Shown here: in pieces, positions 1-7,124 of the stretch | Numbering within the stretch: position 1 is the first letter of the stretch | How the letters are laid out: every line of letters begins with the position of its first letter | NCBI GenBank assembly: GCA_030037775.1 | Contig: JASHQB010000276.1 | Span: 1-41,191 of the forward strand | Origin: Candidatus Acidiferrales bacterium | GTDB taxonomy: Bacteria; Acidobacteriota; Terriglobia; Acidiferrales; UBA7541 | Length of the DNA: 41,191 nt | Direction: 5' to 3' | Translations under genes and position numbers: made by a program | Notes under the pieces: generated by a model | What the model was told of the DNA's origin: nothing | The model's database searches: none | The model's input: the letters and a program-made list of their open reading frames with translations, nothing else

Positions 1-476
1 GTCACTTCGCGCAGATAATTCTGGTCCACCTCGACGTCGCTGTCGCTGGTGACCAGAATCTCATGCGCTGCAATGGCGGTCAGATGATGAAAGCAATAGT
101 TTTGTGCATTTGGCCAGGGAGGCTTTCCTGTCACGATGATGCGGCTGGGAATATTGGGATAGCGCGCGCAGATTTCTCGGACCACGGGCAGCGCCGCATC
201 ATCCGCCTCGTCAGCAGCAAACAGAATTTCGAACCGCGGATAATCCTGGCGAAAGAAGCTCTCGATGTTTTCTTTCAGCCGCGCCTCGTTGCCATGCACG
301 GGTTTCAGCACCGAGACTGGGGGCAAACTTCCGGCAAGGCGAGCGAAGCTCTCGCGGTCCCGCCGGGCGTCTCGCCGGAACTTGATCGCGCCCAGAACGG
401 AAAGAATCAAGACGATCGTTGAGGAAATTGTGCCTGTAACCGCTATGACCAGAATGGCGATGGCGATCGCAATCAT
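1..476 (-). CDS. HpnI-like family 2/21 glycosyltransferase, 3'-truncated by window edge
   Basis: The minus strand is open from an ATG at 476 to the window edge, giving 158 residues of an N-terminal part. Residues 1-31 form a hydrophobic membrane anchor. The soluble GT-A domain begins with VSVLKPVHGNE (about 54-64), followed by ESFFRQDYPRFEILF (72-86) and the DXD-type element TSDSDVEV (143-150), which would bind the sugar-nucleotide metal ion. These blocks match the ceramide glucosyltransferase (GT21) fold and especially the hopanoid-associated HpnI group, which has a PPWPNA-type loop as seen at 119-124. HpnI adds N-acetylglucosamine to bacteriohopanetetrol; assigning that exact substrate here is inference because the C-terminal half is missing. 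A GGAGG lies about 17 nt upstream of the ATG, which is rather far, so the start could be somewhat different. It follows the GT39 gene on the same strand by about 136 nt and may share its transcript. Confidence 0.8.
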   Translation of the reverse strand, partial: MIAIAIAILVIAVTGTISSTIVLILSVLGAIKFRRDARRDRESFARLAGSLPPVSVLKPVHGNEARLKENIESFFRQDYPRFEILFAADEADDAALPVVREICARYPNIPSRIIVTGKPPWPNAQNYCFHHLTAIAAHEILVTSDSDVEVDQNYLREV

Positions 477-612
477 AAGTGAATGTCTCGGAACCTCCGC
501 CGCCGGTTGAGGGGCGAGTTGCAGATTATATTCGATTTCTTCCGGCAGATGTCCGGCCGGCTACAGATGCGCATTCTGTCTTCCTCTCTGTACCGGCACG
601 CAAGCCGGAGCA

Positions 613-2505
613 TCAGCCGCCTGGCGCGCGATTCGTGAAGATGGACTTTCCGCCGCTGCGCGCGAGCAAGAATGATTTCAGTCCCTGCAGCTCCTTCGGC
701 TGGTCCTGGTCTGTCCACAGGAAAACCTGTGACTGTCCGTTCCACATTGCCGCCAGCGAATCTGGGGTCTCGAAGATGTGTGGCGCATCGGGAAACTTCG
801 CACCGTACCAGAGGTTGCCGCTCGGCTCGTGCAGAACGTGCACCTGGATTCCGGTATAGAAATTCAGCGTCGAGGCGTCAGAGTATTGGCCATCGATCAT
901 AATCACATCTCCGGGCCGATACGCCCCTTGAATCGCCTCCGCCAGCTTATAAGAAGAAAGGATCGGTGAAAAAATTCCGTACGAGATATGTATGCAGGCC
1001 AGCAAGATGACCATCATGGCCGCTAGCGCAACATTGCCCGCCCGGGGGGATCCCCGGCGCCTCATGATCCAGTTCGCCCCCGTACCCAGAAACAATCCCA
1101 GCGATGCACCCAAAAGCGGCAGGCGAAACGCCCCCAACGCTTGCGGGGTCAAGTCGAGGACATGTCCAAGCGCAAGATTATAGTCTTGCGGATTCTTCTT
1201 GAGCAGATCGGCTAAATCCACTCCGGGTGGTGGAGTATGAGAAACCAAGAGGAAATAGGCGCCGGCCACCGTGGCGACCGCCCCGATCGCAAACAGAACT
1301 GCTGAAGATATTCTTCCCGCCATTCGATCCGATTCCGTCGCCTGCGGTCCCGATTCACGCGCCAGCCATGCGCCGACCAGCAACGCGATGGCTGGCAGAG
1401 CTGGAATCGTGTAGTACTCCTGTCGTGTAGAGAAGCTGAAAAAGCCCACGATCACGATGGCCCATAAAAAGAAAAGGAGGTTGGCGCGACGCCGAGGGTC
1501 GAGTGCTCCTGCATACCGGCGCAAGTCGCGCCAGCGGGCAACGCCGCCGAGCGCCTGCGGCAAGAACACGCTCCACGGGATGAGCCACACCACCAGCAAT
1601 ATCCAAAACAACAGGAGAGGAACGGTGTCATATCCTGCAGGCACGCGCTTTCCTAAGAAGCGCATCACATGCTCGTTGATGAAGTAGAACCATAAGAACC
1701 CGCGCGCCTGACCTGCGGGAGGATTGCGCAAAGCCGCCAGGATGTGCCACGGCGCCGCAATCGCCAGAAATACCAGCACGCTGGAAATCAGATGCATACG
1801 CAGGAGACGGCGCAGGCTACCGGTCAGCAACAGAAAAAGTCCCATGGCGCCCAAAGGAAATACCAGCCCGATCAGGCCCTTGGTCAGCACGTTCAGCGCG
1901 AATGTGGCCGCGATCCCCCAGCAAACCAGGCGCGATGGCCGCTCCTGTTCAAGCGATCGCAGGAACAGGTCATAGCCGAGAGTCAGCCAAAGTGCCACCA
2001 TCACCTCAGGAATCAGGAAGCGCGTAAAGACATACAACCCGAGCGAAGTGATCAGAGCCACGCCGGCATACAGGCCGCCCGTCTCGCCATACACACGCCG
2101 TCCCAAACGATACGTGGCCAGTGCCAACGCCAGTGTGGCGAGCATCAACGGCAGGCGGGTGCTCCAGTTGCTGATGCCGAAGACCTTGTAACTCGCGGCC
2201 ATGGTCCAATACATCAGGGGAGCCTTCTCCAAGTACCGAAAACCGTTGGTATAGAGAGTGACCCAGTCGTGTCGCAGCAGCATTTCGCGCGCCGCCTCCG
2301 CATGTACCGTATCCACATCATCCAGCAGCGCAGGCCATGAAAGGCCGATCATGTAAATGACCACCCACAAACCGGTGATTGCCCCGACGGAAACTTGCCA
2401 GCCGGTCAGCCGGCGGCTCGTTCGGCCCTCGGGGCCGTTTGCATTACGTTTGGTTGTGGCATCGGAACACGGCGTGGAGTCAGAATTCACGGGGGACAAA
2501 ATCAT
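613..2505 (-). CDS. Family 39 glycosyltransferase (ArnT/PMT-like), multi-spanning membrane protein
   Basis: This is a GT-C fold membrane glycosyltransferase of the dolichyl-phosphate-mannose/ArnT type, which moves a sugar from a polyprenyl-phosphate donor to a lipid or protein on the outer face of the inner membrane. From the ATG at 2505 it has 630 residues. After the first transmembrane helix (about residues 40-58) comes the catalytic-loop signature with LDDVDTVHAEAAREML, where the acidic residues and the following AREML are typical. It is followed by NGFRYLEKAPLMYW and a series of about ten hydrophobic helices, then a soluble C-terminal domain of about 130 residues ending near QDQPKEL. A TTG at 2541 would add 12 residues; ATG 2505 is preferred although no strong ribosome site is seen for either. 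It precedes the HpnI-like gene on the same strand, suggesting a shared role in envelope-lipid or hopanoid glycosylation (inference). Acceptor and donor cannot be read from sequence. Confidence 0.86.
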   Translation of the reverse strand: MILSPVNSDSTPCSDATTKRNANGPEGRTSRRLTGWQVSVGAITGLWVVIYMIGLSWPALLDDVDTVHAEAAREMLLRHDWVTLYTNGFRYLEKAPLMYWTMAASYKVFGISNWSTRLPLMLATLALALATYRLGRRVYGETGGLYAGVALITSLGLYVFTRFLIPEVMVALWLTLGYDLFLRSLEQERPSRLVCWGIAATFALNVLTKGLIGLVFPLGAMGLFLLLTGSLRRLLRMHLISSVLVFLAIAAPWHILAALRNPPAGQARGFLWFYFINEHVMRFLGKRVPAGYDTVPLLLFWILLVVWLIPWSVFLPQALGGVARWRDLRRYAGALDPRRRANLLFFLWAIVIVGFFSFSTRQEYYTIPALPAIALLVGAWLARESGPQATESDRMAGRISSAVLFAIGAVATVAGAYFLLVSHTPPPGVDLADLLKKNPQDYNLALGHVLDLTPQALGAFRLPLLGASLGLFLGTGANWIMRRRGSPRAGNVALAAMMVILLACIHISYGIFSPILSSYKLAEAIQGAYRPGDVIMIDGQYSDASTLNFYTGIQVHVLHEPSGNLWYGAKFPDAPHIFETPDSLAAMWNGQSQVFLWTDQDQPKELQGLKSFLLARSGGKSIFTNRAPGG

Positions 2506-2787
2506 CGCTTCGATTCTACTCACTCTCACGGTTGCGTTCAATGTTGCGTCCGACCCGCTTCCAACTCAGGTCTGGTTCACGATCACCACTCCGCCGTGTT
2601 TTACGCGAATGAAGAGAAGCTTTGCCCAAACATCAAGCACTAGGGAGGCTGATCATGAGTATGATCGATGGGGCGATCCCGGGGCAGGACACTCGAGAGA
2701 GACCAATAAGATAAGATCGCATCCCCGGATCGCAAAAGATGCCCCTGTGCGAGGCCTTATTCTCGGCGCAGAGATGAAGATTTCCAG

Positions 2788-3438
2788 ATGAAATGGCCTG
2801 GCGGACAGAAAGAGGATGCTTCGTTGCAGGCCGGGTTTCATGTCGCCCACGAAGTCCGGCGACTATCACGGGCCAGCTTGCCAAGTGATACCGCCGAATT
2901 GGCCGAATATCTTATCGGGAAAACCATCGTGCGTGAGACTGGGCGAAACAGGATTAGCGGTCGTATTGTTGAGACAGAGGCTTACCCACCGGGCGATCAG
3001 AGTGGGCACGCCTATCATGGACGAACCACCAGAAACCAATCGCTGTTCCTAGGCCGAGGATTTGCTTATGTGTACTTCATCTATGGGACGTCATATATGC
3101 TCAACGTGACCGCTGAAGACCCGGGTGTTGGCGCAGGAGTGTTGTTGCGCGCCATTGAACCTATTGAAGGAATCAACCTGATGAAGCGGGTCCGCAAAAC
3201 CGACAAGCTCAAAGACTTAGCGAGAGGACCGGGACGGCTTGCGGCTGCTTTGCAAATCGACCGGCGGTTGGACGGAATTGACCTCTGTGCCGATGGTCCG
3301 CTGTGGCTAGGGACTGCGGTTCGAGAGACTGGGCACATTAGCACAACTGTGCGCATCGGCATCACGCGTGAGGTGGCCCGGCGCCTGCGTTTCTTTGAGA
3401 AGGGCAGCCCGTTCGTTAGCGGCCCTTCAACGAGATAA
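2788..3438 (+). CDS. DNA-3-methyladenine glycosylase (AAG/MPG family)
   Basis: A base-excision repair enzyme that removes alkylated purines such as 3-methyladenine, and hypoxanthine, from DNA in the cytoplasm. The 216 residues contain the family core: GRIVETEAY at 58-66, with the catalytic Glu64 and the DNA-contacting Tyr66, then His74. Next come RNQSLF (82-87), YVYFIYGTSYMLNV (94-107), which carries the intercalating tyrosine region, and ARGPGRLAAAL. The C-terminus has RIGITREVARRLRFF and a final SPFVSGP. Length matches bacterial AAG proteins (about 190-210) plus a short N-terminal extension of about 25 residues. The ATG at 2788 has no clear ribosome site, so a start a few codons later near residues 20-30 cannot be excluded. 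It is monocistronic, divergent from the glycosyltransferase pair, and the last recognisable gene before the tRNA-Ala relic region. Confidence 0.93.
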   Translation: MKWPGGQKEDASLQAGFHVAHEVRRLSRASLPSDTAELAEYLIGKTIVRETGRNRISGRIVETEAYPPGDQSGHAYHGRTTRNQSLFLGRGFAYVYFIYGTSYMLNVTAEDPGVGAGVLLRAIEPIEGINLMKRVRKTDKLKDLARGPGRLAAALQIDRRLDGIDLCADGPLWLGTAVRETGHISTTVRIGITREVARRLRFFEKGSPFVSGPSTR

Positions 3439-4174
3439 GAGATCTTTACGCTTGCCTCCAGTAGATTCGAGCTCCCAAATAGCTCGCTGGCGCCTCCCGT
3501 GAACGTGCGTGTCGGCCACCTTGATGGCGCGCCAGACACGAGTGACCGCCCGAGGCGCCTGCTGTCGATCACTTCGAAGTTGCGATAAATGCGCCTAATC
3601 ACGGCCCGAAGCGGGCCCAGCTTGAAGCATCTAAAACATTGATGTAAATTGTTTTAGCTCGCTAAATCGGGAGCGTGTAGCTCAGCTAGGAGAGCACCTG
3701 CTCTGCAAGCAGCATGAACTCTCAAACTAGATGGCTTCGTTGGTGTGGTTTACGCTCCGAAAGCCGGTCGATTCCCACTTCTCAGATGTCCCGAAGTTGT
3801 CCCGAAACCGCGTCGGAAACTTGGGAAGCTTGCAATCCTGCTGTCAAAGAACGCTGTGTTGGCGGCATTCTTGCGGTTTTTAATTGCAAAATGGGAAATG
3901 AGATTCCTTGCTAGGGCCTGCAGCGATGCGAATTCGCTGGTCCTGCCGCTGATAAACACGAAGCTCGAAGAGGGCGATTGCGGTCGGCCCTCCCCTGTGA
4001 GCCAGGCGGGCAGTCATGGGCGACGATCCCGTGGTGAAAGATGATGATGATAAGGACGGCGACGGCGCAAACTCCCCCACCTCTTAGATTTCTCCCCTTT
4101 GAATTTCCAGCAGTTGACCGTCATGGAACTCTCCCTTTCATTGCCGCACCATATTCAATTTGAACCCGGCGAGT
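3439..4174. other. Intergenic stretch with a tRNA-Ala relic and no convincing gene
   Basis: About 735 bp without a credible protein gene. The only recognisable element is the broken tRNA-Ala at 3671-3776. Open frames here are short, overlap each other on both strands and carry no recognisable domain. Base composition after 3780 is mixed, and I see no transposase or integrase fragment. The stretch separates the repair glycosylase from the first ADOP permease and is best read as decayed DNA at an old integration boundary (inference). Confidence 0.5.
3671..3776 (+). pseudogene. Broken tRNA-Ala copy with an insertion in the variable loop
   Basis: Bases 3671-3712 match the first 42 bases of the intact tRNA-Ala at 14084 with only three substitutions (39 of 42 identical). 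They cover the 5' acceptor strand, D arm and anticodon arm, with anticodon TGC still readable. After that the match stops: about 50 bases of unrelated sequence follow, then a T-arm-like GCCGGTCGATTCCC at 3763-3776. The T stem no longer pairs and no proper 3' acceptor strand or CCA follows. It cannot fold into a functional tRNA. It is either a duplicate made by element integration and later interrupted, or a decayed tandem copy. Confidence 0.75.
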
Positions 4175-6655
4175 TCACGCCTCGCGAAGGGCAGACATCG
4201 GATCTACCTTCGTAGCGCGCCTCGCTGGAAGGTAGCTGGCCAGCACTGCGACCGCAAACAGAAGAAGAGGCACGGCCAGAAACACAGGCAGATCATGCGG
4301 GCGCACTCCGTAGAGCAGACTTGCCATCAAGGAAGCAGCCGCCGCAGAAGCGATCACGCCGGCGACAATTCCAACACTAGCCAGCACCACACCCTTTCTT
4401 AAGATCAGTGTGAGAATGTCCCATTGCCGCGCCCCCAATGCCATGCGAAGGCCGATCTCGCGCGACCTCTGCCCGACCATGTATGTCAACAAGCCGTATA
4501 TTCCGATGGAAGCAAGTAGAAGAGCGAGTCCGGCAAATCCGCCTACGAGGTCGGCAGAAAAACGACGTGAAGCTAGCGAACGATCGAGCACATCATTCAT
4601 CGAAGAAACATCGAACACCGGCAGGCCGGGATCGATGCTCTGGATTTCATGGCGAATCTGTGGTTCCAGCAGGGTCGCGGGCAATGAAGTTCGCAGCGTC
4701 AAGCTCAGCACCCGCCCAAGAGATTGATTCACCGGAACATAGACGTGCGGCACTCCATCCACATCGAGCCCGTCGTGCTTGATATTTTTCACCACGCCCA
4801 CCACGGTGTTCCATGAAAGGGCCGGATTCTGCCCGATGCGCAACCGCCGCCCCACCGGACCATGATCCGGCCAGTAGCGCTTTGCCGTTGCCTCATCGAT
4901 GATTGCCACGGGCAGTTTGCCGTTCTCGTCACTCTCGGTGAAAAAGCGCCCTTCCACAAGCGGCGCTTGCATCACACGAAAATAATCCGGGCTGATGCGG
5001 ATAATTTCGGCGCGCAAATCTCCCGAGGATTCTGTGGGCCGGTCTTCAATGGCCAGTGCCACGCTGTTGGTTGTGCCGTTCGACGTGCCGGTTGTGCCGG
5101 TCGCCGGCAAACTGGACGTAATCGCCGCCAACTCCACGCCGGGAATCGCGTTCATGCGCCACAGAAGCTCGCGACTGAACGGGATCTGCTGCGCGAAGGT
5201 GAGATATGGATCGAGCTGCGGATTATTCGGATGCGGCAGATAGATATTCGCCGTCACCACTTGCGATGGATTGAAACCCGGATTTTGCCGCAACAAATCG
5301 CGCAGCGTTTCCACTAGGAGCCCCGCGCCAACCATCAGGATTACCGCAAATGCCACCTGGGACACAATCAGTACGTCGCGCATGCGCCCGGCCTTCGCAC
5401 TGTAGCCCGAGCCGCGCGAGCCTTCGCGCATCGTGCTCGCAAGTCCAGCCTTCGAGGAATGAATCGCGGGAGCGAGCCCAAACAGCAGCCCGCTCGCGAG
5501 CGAAATCAGTAACGCGAATCCCAGCACCCTCCAATCAATGTTTACTTCCGCCAGCCGTGGAAGATTTGCCGGCACAAATCGCAAGACAGCTTTCAGCGTA
5601 ATCACCGCCGTTGCAAGCCCTGCGATTCCCCCGAAGAAAGCCAGCAACAGCGATTCAGTGAGCATCTGACGCATCGTGCGGCTACGGCTTGCCCCCAGCG
5701 CTGACCGCACTGCCATTTCTTGCTGTCGTTCAGAGGCACGCGCCAGAAGTAGACTGCCAATGTTCAGAGACACAATGAAAACGATCGAGATTACGGCAGC
5801 CATCAACACCAGCAGCATCGGTCGAACCTGACCCACCAAGGATTGCTGCAATGGCACAATCTCAACCGCCCATTTGGCTTGCGGAGGGTAATCATTCGCA
5901 AATTCGCGACGCAAATTAGCAGCCATCACATCAAGCCGCGCCTGAGCTTGCGCTAGGGTGAGGCCCGGCTTCAGACGACCGATTGCCCCTGGTATTATGC
6001 GCGTGCCACGCATTGGCGGGGGAAAGGGATCTGCGCTGAATCCAGCGGTAACCCACACCTCCACGGGAGAAATCGTCGGTCCGGGGTGCCGAAATCCGGG
6101 AGAAAGTACACCTACAATCGTGTATAGATCGTTATCGAGGCGGAGGCTGCGGCCGAGGACGCCAGGATCAGCCCCGTAGGATCGGCGCCACAGGCCATCA
6201 CTGATCACCGCAACCGGCGCGAAACCGAGCGCAAAGTCCTGTGGTCCAAACAATCTTCCGATTTGAGGCGTCGCGCCCAACATAGAAAAGTAGTTGGGAG
6301 AAGTCTCGAGCAGTTCCAAATGTTCGGGCTGTGTGGCACCGGTCAAGTTCGTGGGGCCCCAAGCGAGGACACTCACATTTTCGAACACATCCGTCTGCGC
6401 TCTAAGGTCGTCGAATTCGGGCACGGAAAACGAAACGCCCGCAATCCCTACCCCTGGGTTGTTAAAGTAGATTCTTACAAGACGGTCGGAGTCACGGAAC
6501 GGAAGAGAGCGGAGCAACACGGCGTTCACGATGCTGAAGATCGCTGTGTTGGCCCCAATTCCCAAAGCGAGTGTCAGAATCGCCACAACTGTGAAACTGG
6601 GCTTCTTGAGTAGCATCCGTAAACCGTAACGGACATCCTGAAGCAGCGTCTCCAT
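4175..6655 (-). CDS. ADOP-family permease (MacB/FtsX-like), copy 1
   Basis: An inner-membrane protein of the 'acidobacterial duplicated orphan permease' family: two FtsX-type permease units and two MacB-like periplasmic domains in one chain, without a cognate ATPase gene. ATG 6655 is chosen because GGGGAGG lies 8 nt upstream; the protein then has 826 residues starting METLLQDVRYG. A first helix follows with LALGIGANTAIFSIVNAVLL, typical of the family. Next come a periplasmic domain and a three-helix FtsX block around SERQQEMAVRSALGASRSR. The second periplasmic unit follows DVLIVSQVAFAVILMVGAGLL, and the last FtsX block contains QRSREIGLRMALGARQWD. It ends PARRATKVDPMSALREA, the usual terminus. 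It lies directly downstream of a close paralogue (7125-9608). MacB relatives export peptides or lipoproteins, but the function of orphan ADOPs is not established. Confidence 0.93.
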   Translation of the reverse strand: METLLQDVRYGLRMLLKKPSFTVVAILTLALGIGANTAIFSIVNAVLLRSLPFRDSDRLVRIYFNNPGVGIAGVSFSVPEFDDLRAQTDVFENVSVLAWGPTNLTGATQPEHLELLETSPNYFSMLGATPQIGRLFGPQDFALGFAPVAVISDGLWRRSYGADPGVLGRSLRLDNDLYTIVGVLSPGFRHPGPTISPVEVWVTAGFSADPFPPPMRGTRIIPGAIGRLKPGLTLAQAQARLDVMAANLRREFANDYPPQAKWAVEIVPLQQSLVGQVRPMLLVLMAAVISIVFIVSLNIGSLLLARASERQQEMAVRSALGASRSRTMRQMLTESLLLAFFGGIAGLATAVITLKAVLRFVPANLPRLAEVNIDWRVLGFALLISLASGLLFGLAPAIHSSKAGLASTMREGSRGSGYSAKAGRMRDVLIVSQVAFAVILMVGAGLLVETLRDLLRQNPGFNPSQVVTANIYLPHPNNPQLDPYLTFAQQIPFSRELLWRMNAIPGVELAAITSSLPATGTTGTSNGTTNSVALAIEDRPTESSGDLRAEIIRISPDYFRVMQAPLVEGRFFTESDENGKLPVAIIDEATAKRYWPDHGPVGRRLRIGQNPALSWNTVVGVVKNIKHDGLDVDGVPHVYVPVNQSLGRVLSLTLRTSLPATLLEPQIRHEIQSIDPGLPVFDVSSMNDVLDRSLASRRFSADLVGGFAGLALLLASIGIYGLLTYMVGQRSREIGLRMALGARQWDILTLILRKGVVLASVGIVAGVIASAAAASLMASLLYGVRPHDLPVFLAVPLLLFAVAVLASYLPARRATKVDPMSALREA

Positions 6656-7124
6656 GTTGTCAGCCTCCCCTTTTGTCAGCCCCCTGAAACCCAGACCACA
6701 CGATACCCAATCGCGAACCTTGGAAAGATCCCGACAAATACGGCATACGCACGGACCGCCAGTCAGCACAGATCACAATCGCTACTTTGTCAGTACAGTT
6801 GAGGGTCCCACCACGACCGCCACAACGGCAGTAGACGTGATCGCGCATCGCTTCATAAGCTCCTCCTTTGGGCCCGCAACGCGTGTAAGCATTTTCAGCT
6901 GAGCGTCGAAGCAAGGATCGGCCAGCTCCAGTCTGGAACGAATCTCGCGGCCATCCCAAGACCTAGTCGCGCATGTGCGTCGCACTCTTACTTCTTGGCC
7001 TCCTCTTCGGCGTCACATCCAGGGCGCCACGTCGAAACCTCGGTCTCAACATAAGCTGGGCAAGGCGCGTCTGTTTTACTCTCGCGGAGGACGCGAGATT
7101 CCTCCACCATCTGACAAGGCGAGT
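6656..7124. other. Spacer between the two ADOP genes, possibly a gene relic
   Basis: About 470 bp between the tandem permeases. It contains a 24-codon minus-strand frame (6782-6856) with an excellent ribosome site and a signal-peptide-like sequence, but no longer protein. I see no terminator with a T-tract. The bases just after the stop of copy 2 (about 7118-7124) resemble those just after the stop of copy 1, so the duplication that made the pair probably included some 3' flank. Confidence 0.4.
6782..6856 (-). CDS. 24-residue signal-like mini-ORF, possibly a gene relic
   Basis: A minus-strand ATG at 6856 is preceded by AAAGGAGGAGCTT, a near-perfect ribosome site at good spacing. The product would be only 24 residues: a positively charged start (MKR), then a hydrophobic run (TAVVAVVVG), then TVLTK and a stop. 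That is the shape of the first part of a signal peptide. It may be the surviving start of a deleted exported protein, or a leader peptide for copy 1 of the ADOP genes about 125 bp downstream. No homologue is recognised. Confidence 0.25.
   Translation of the reverse strand: MKRCAITSTAVVAVVVGPSTVLTK

Noticed and set aside
3081..3602. 173-codon minus-strand frame over the 3-methyladenine glycosylase
   Set aside because: It is mostly antisense to the glycosylase; the part outside it (3440-3602) shows no recognisable domain.
4016..4087. Short plus-strand frame encoding an Asp-rich 23-residue peptide with DDDDK
   Set aside because: No ribosome site, low-complexity GAT repeats and a position in decayed spacer DNA make it a chance frame.
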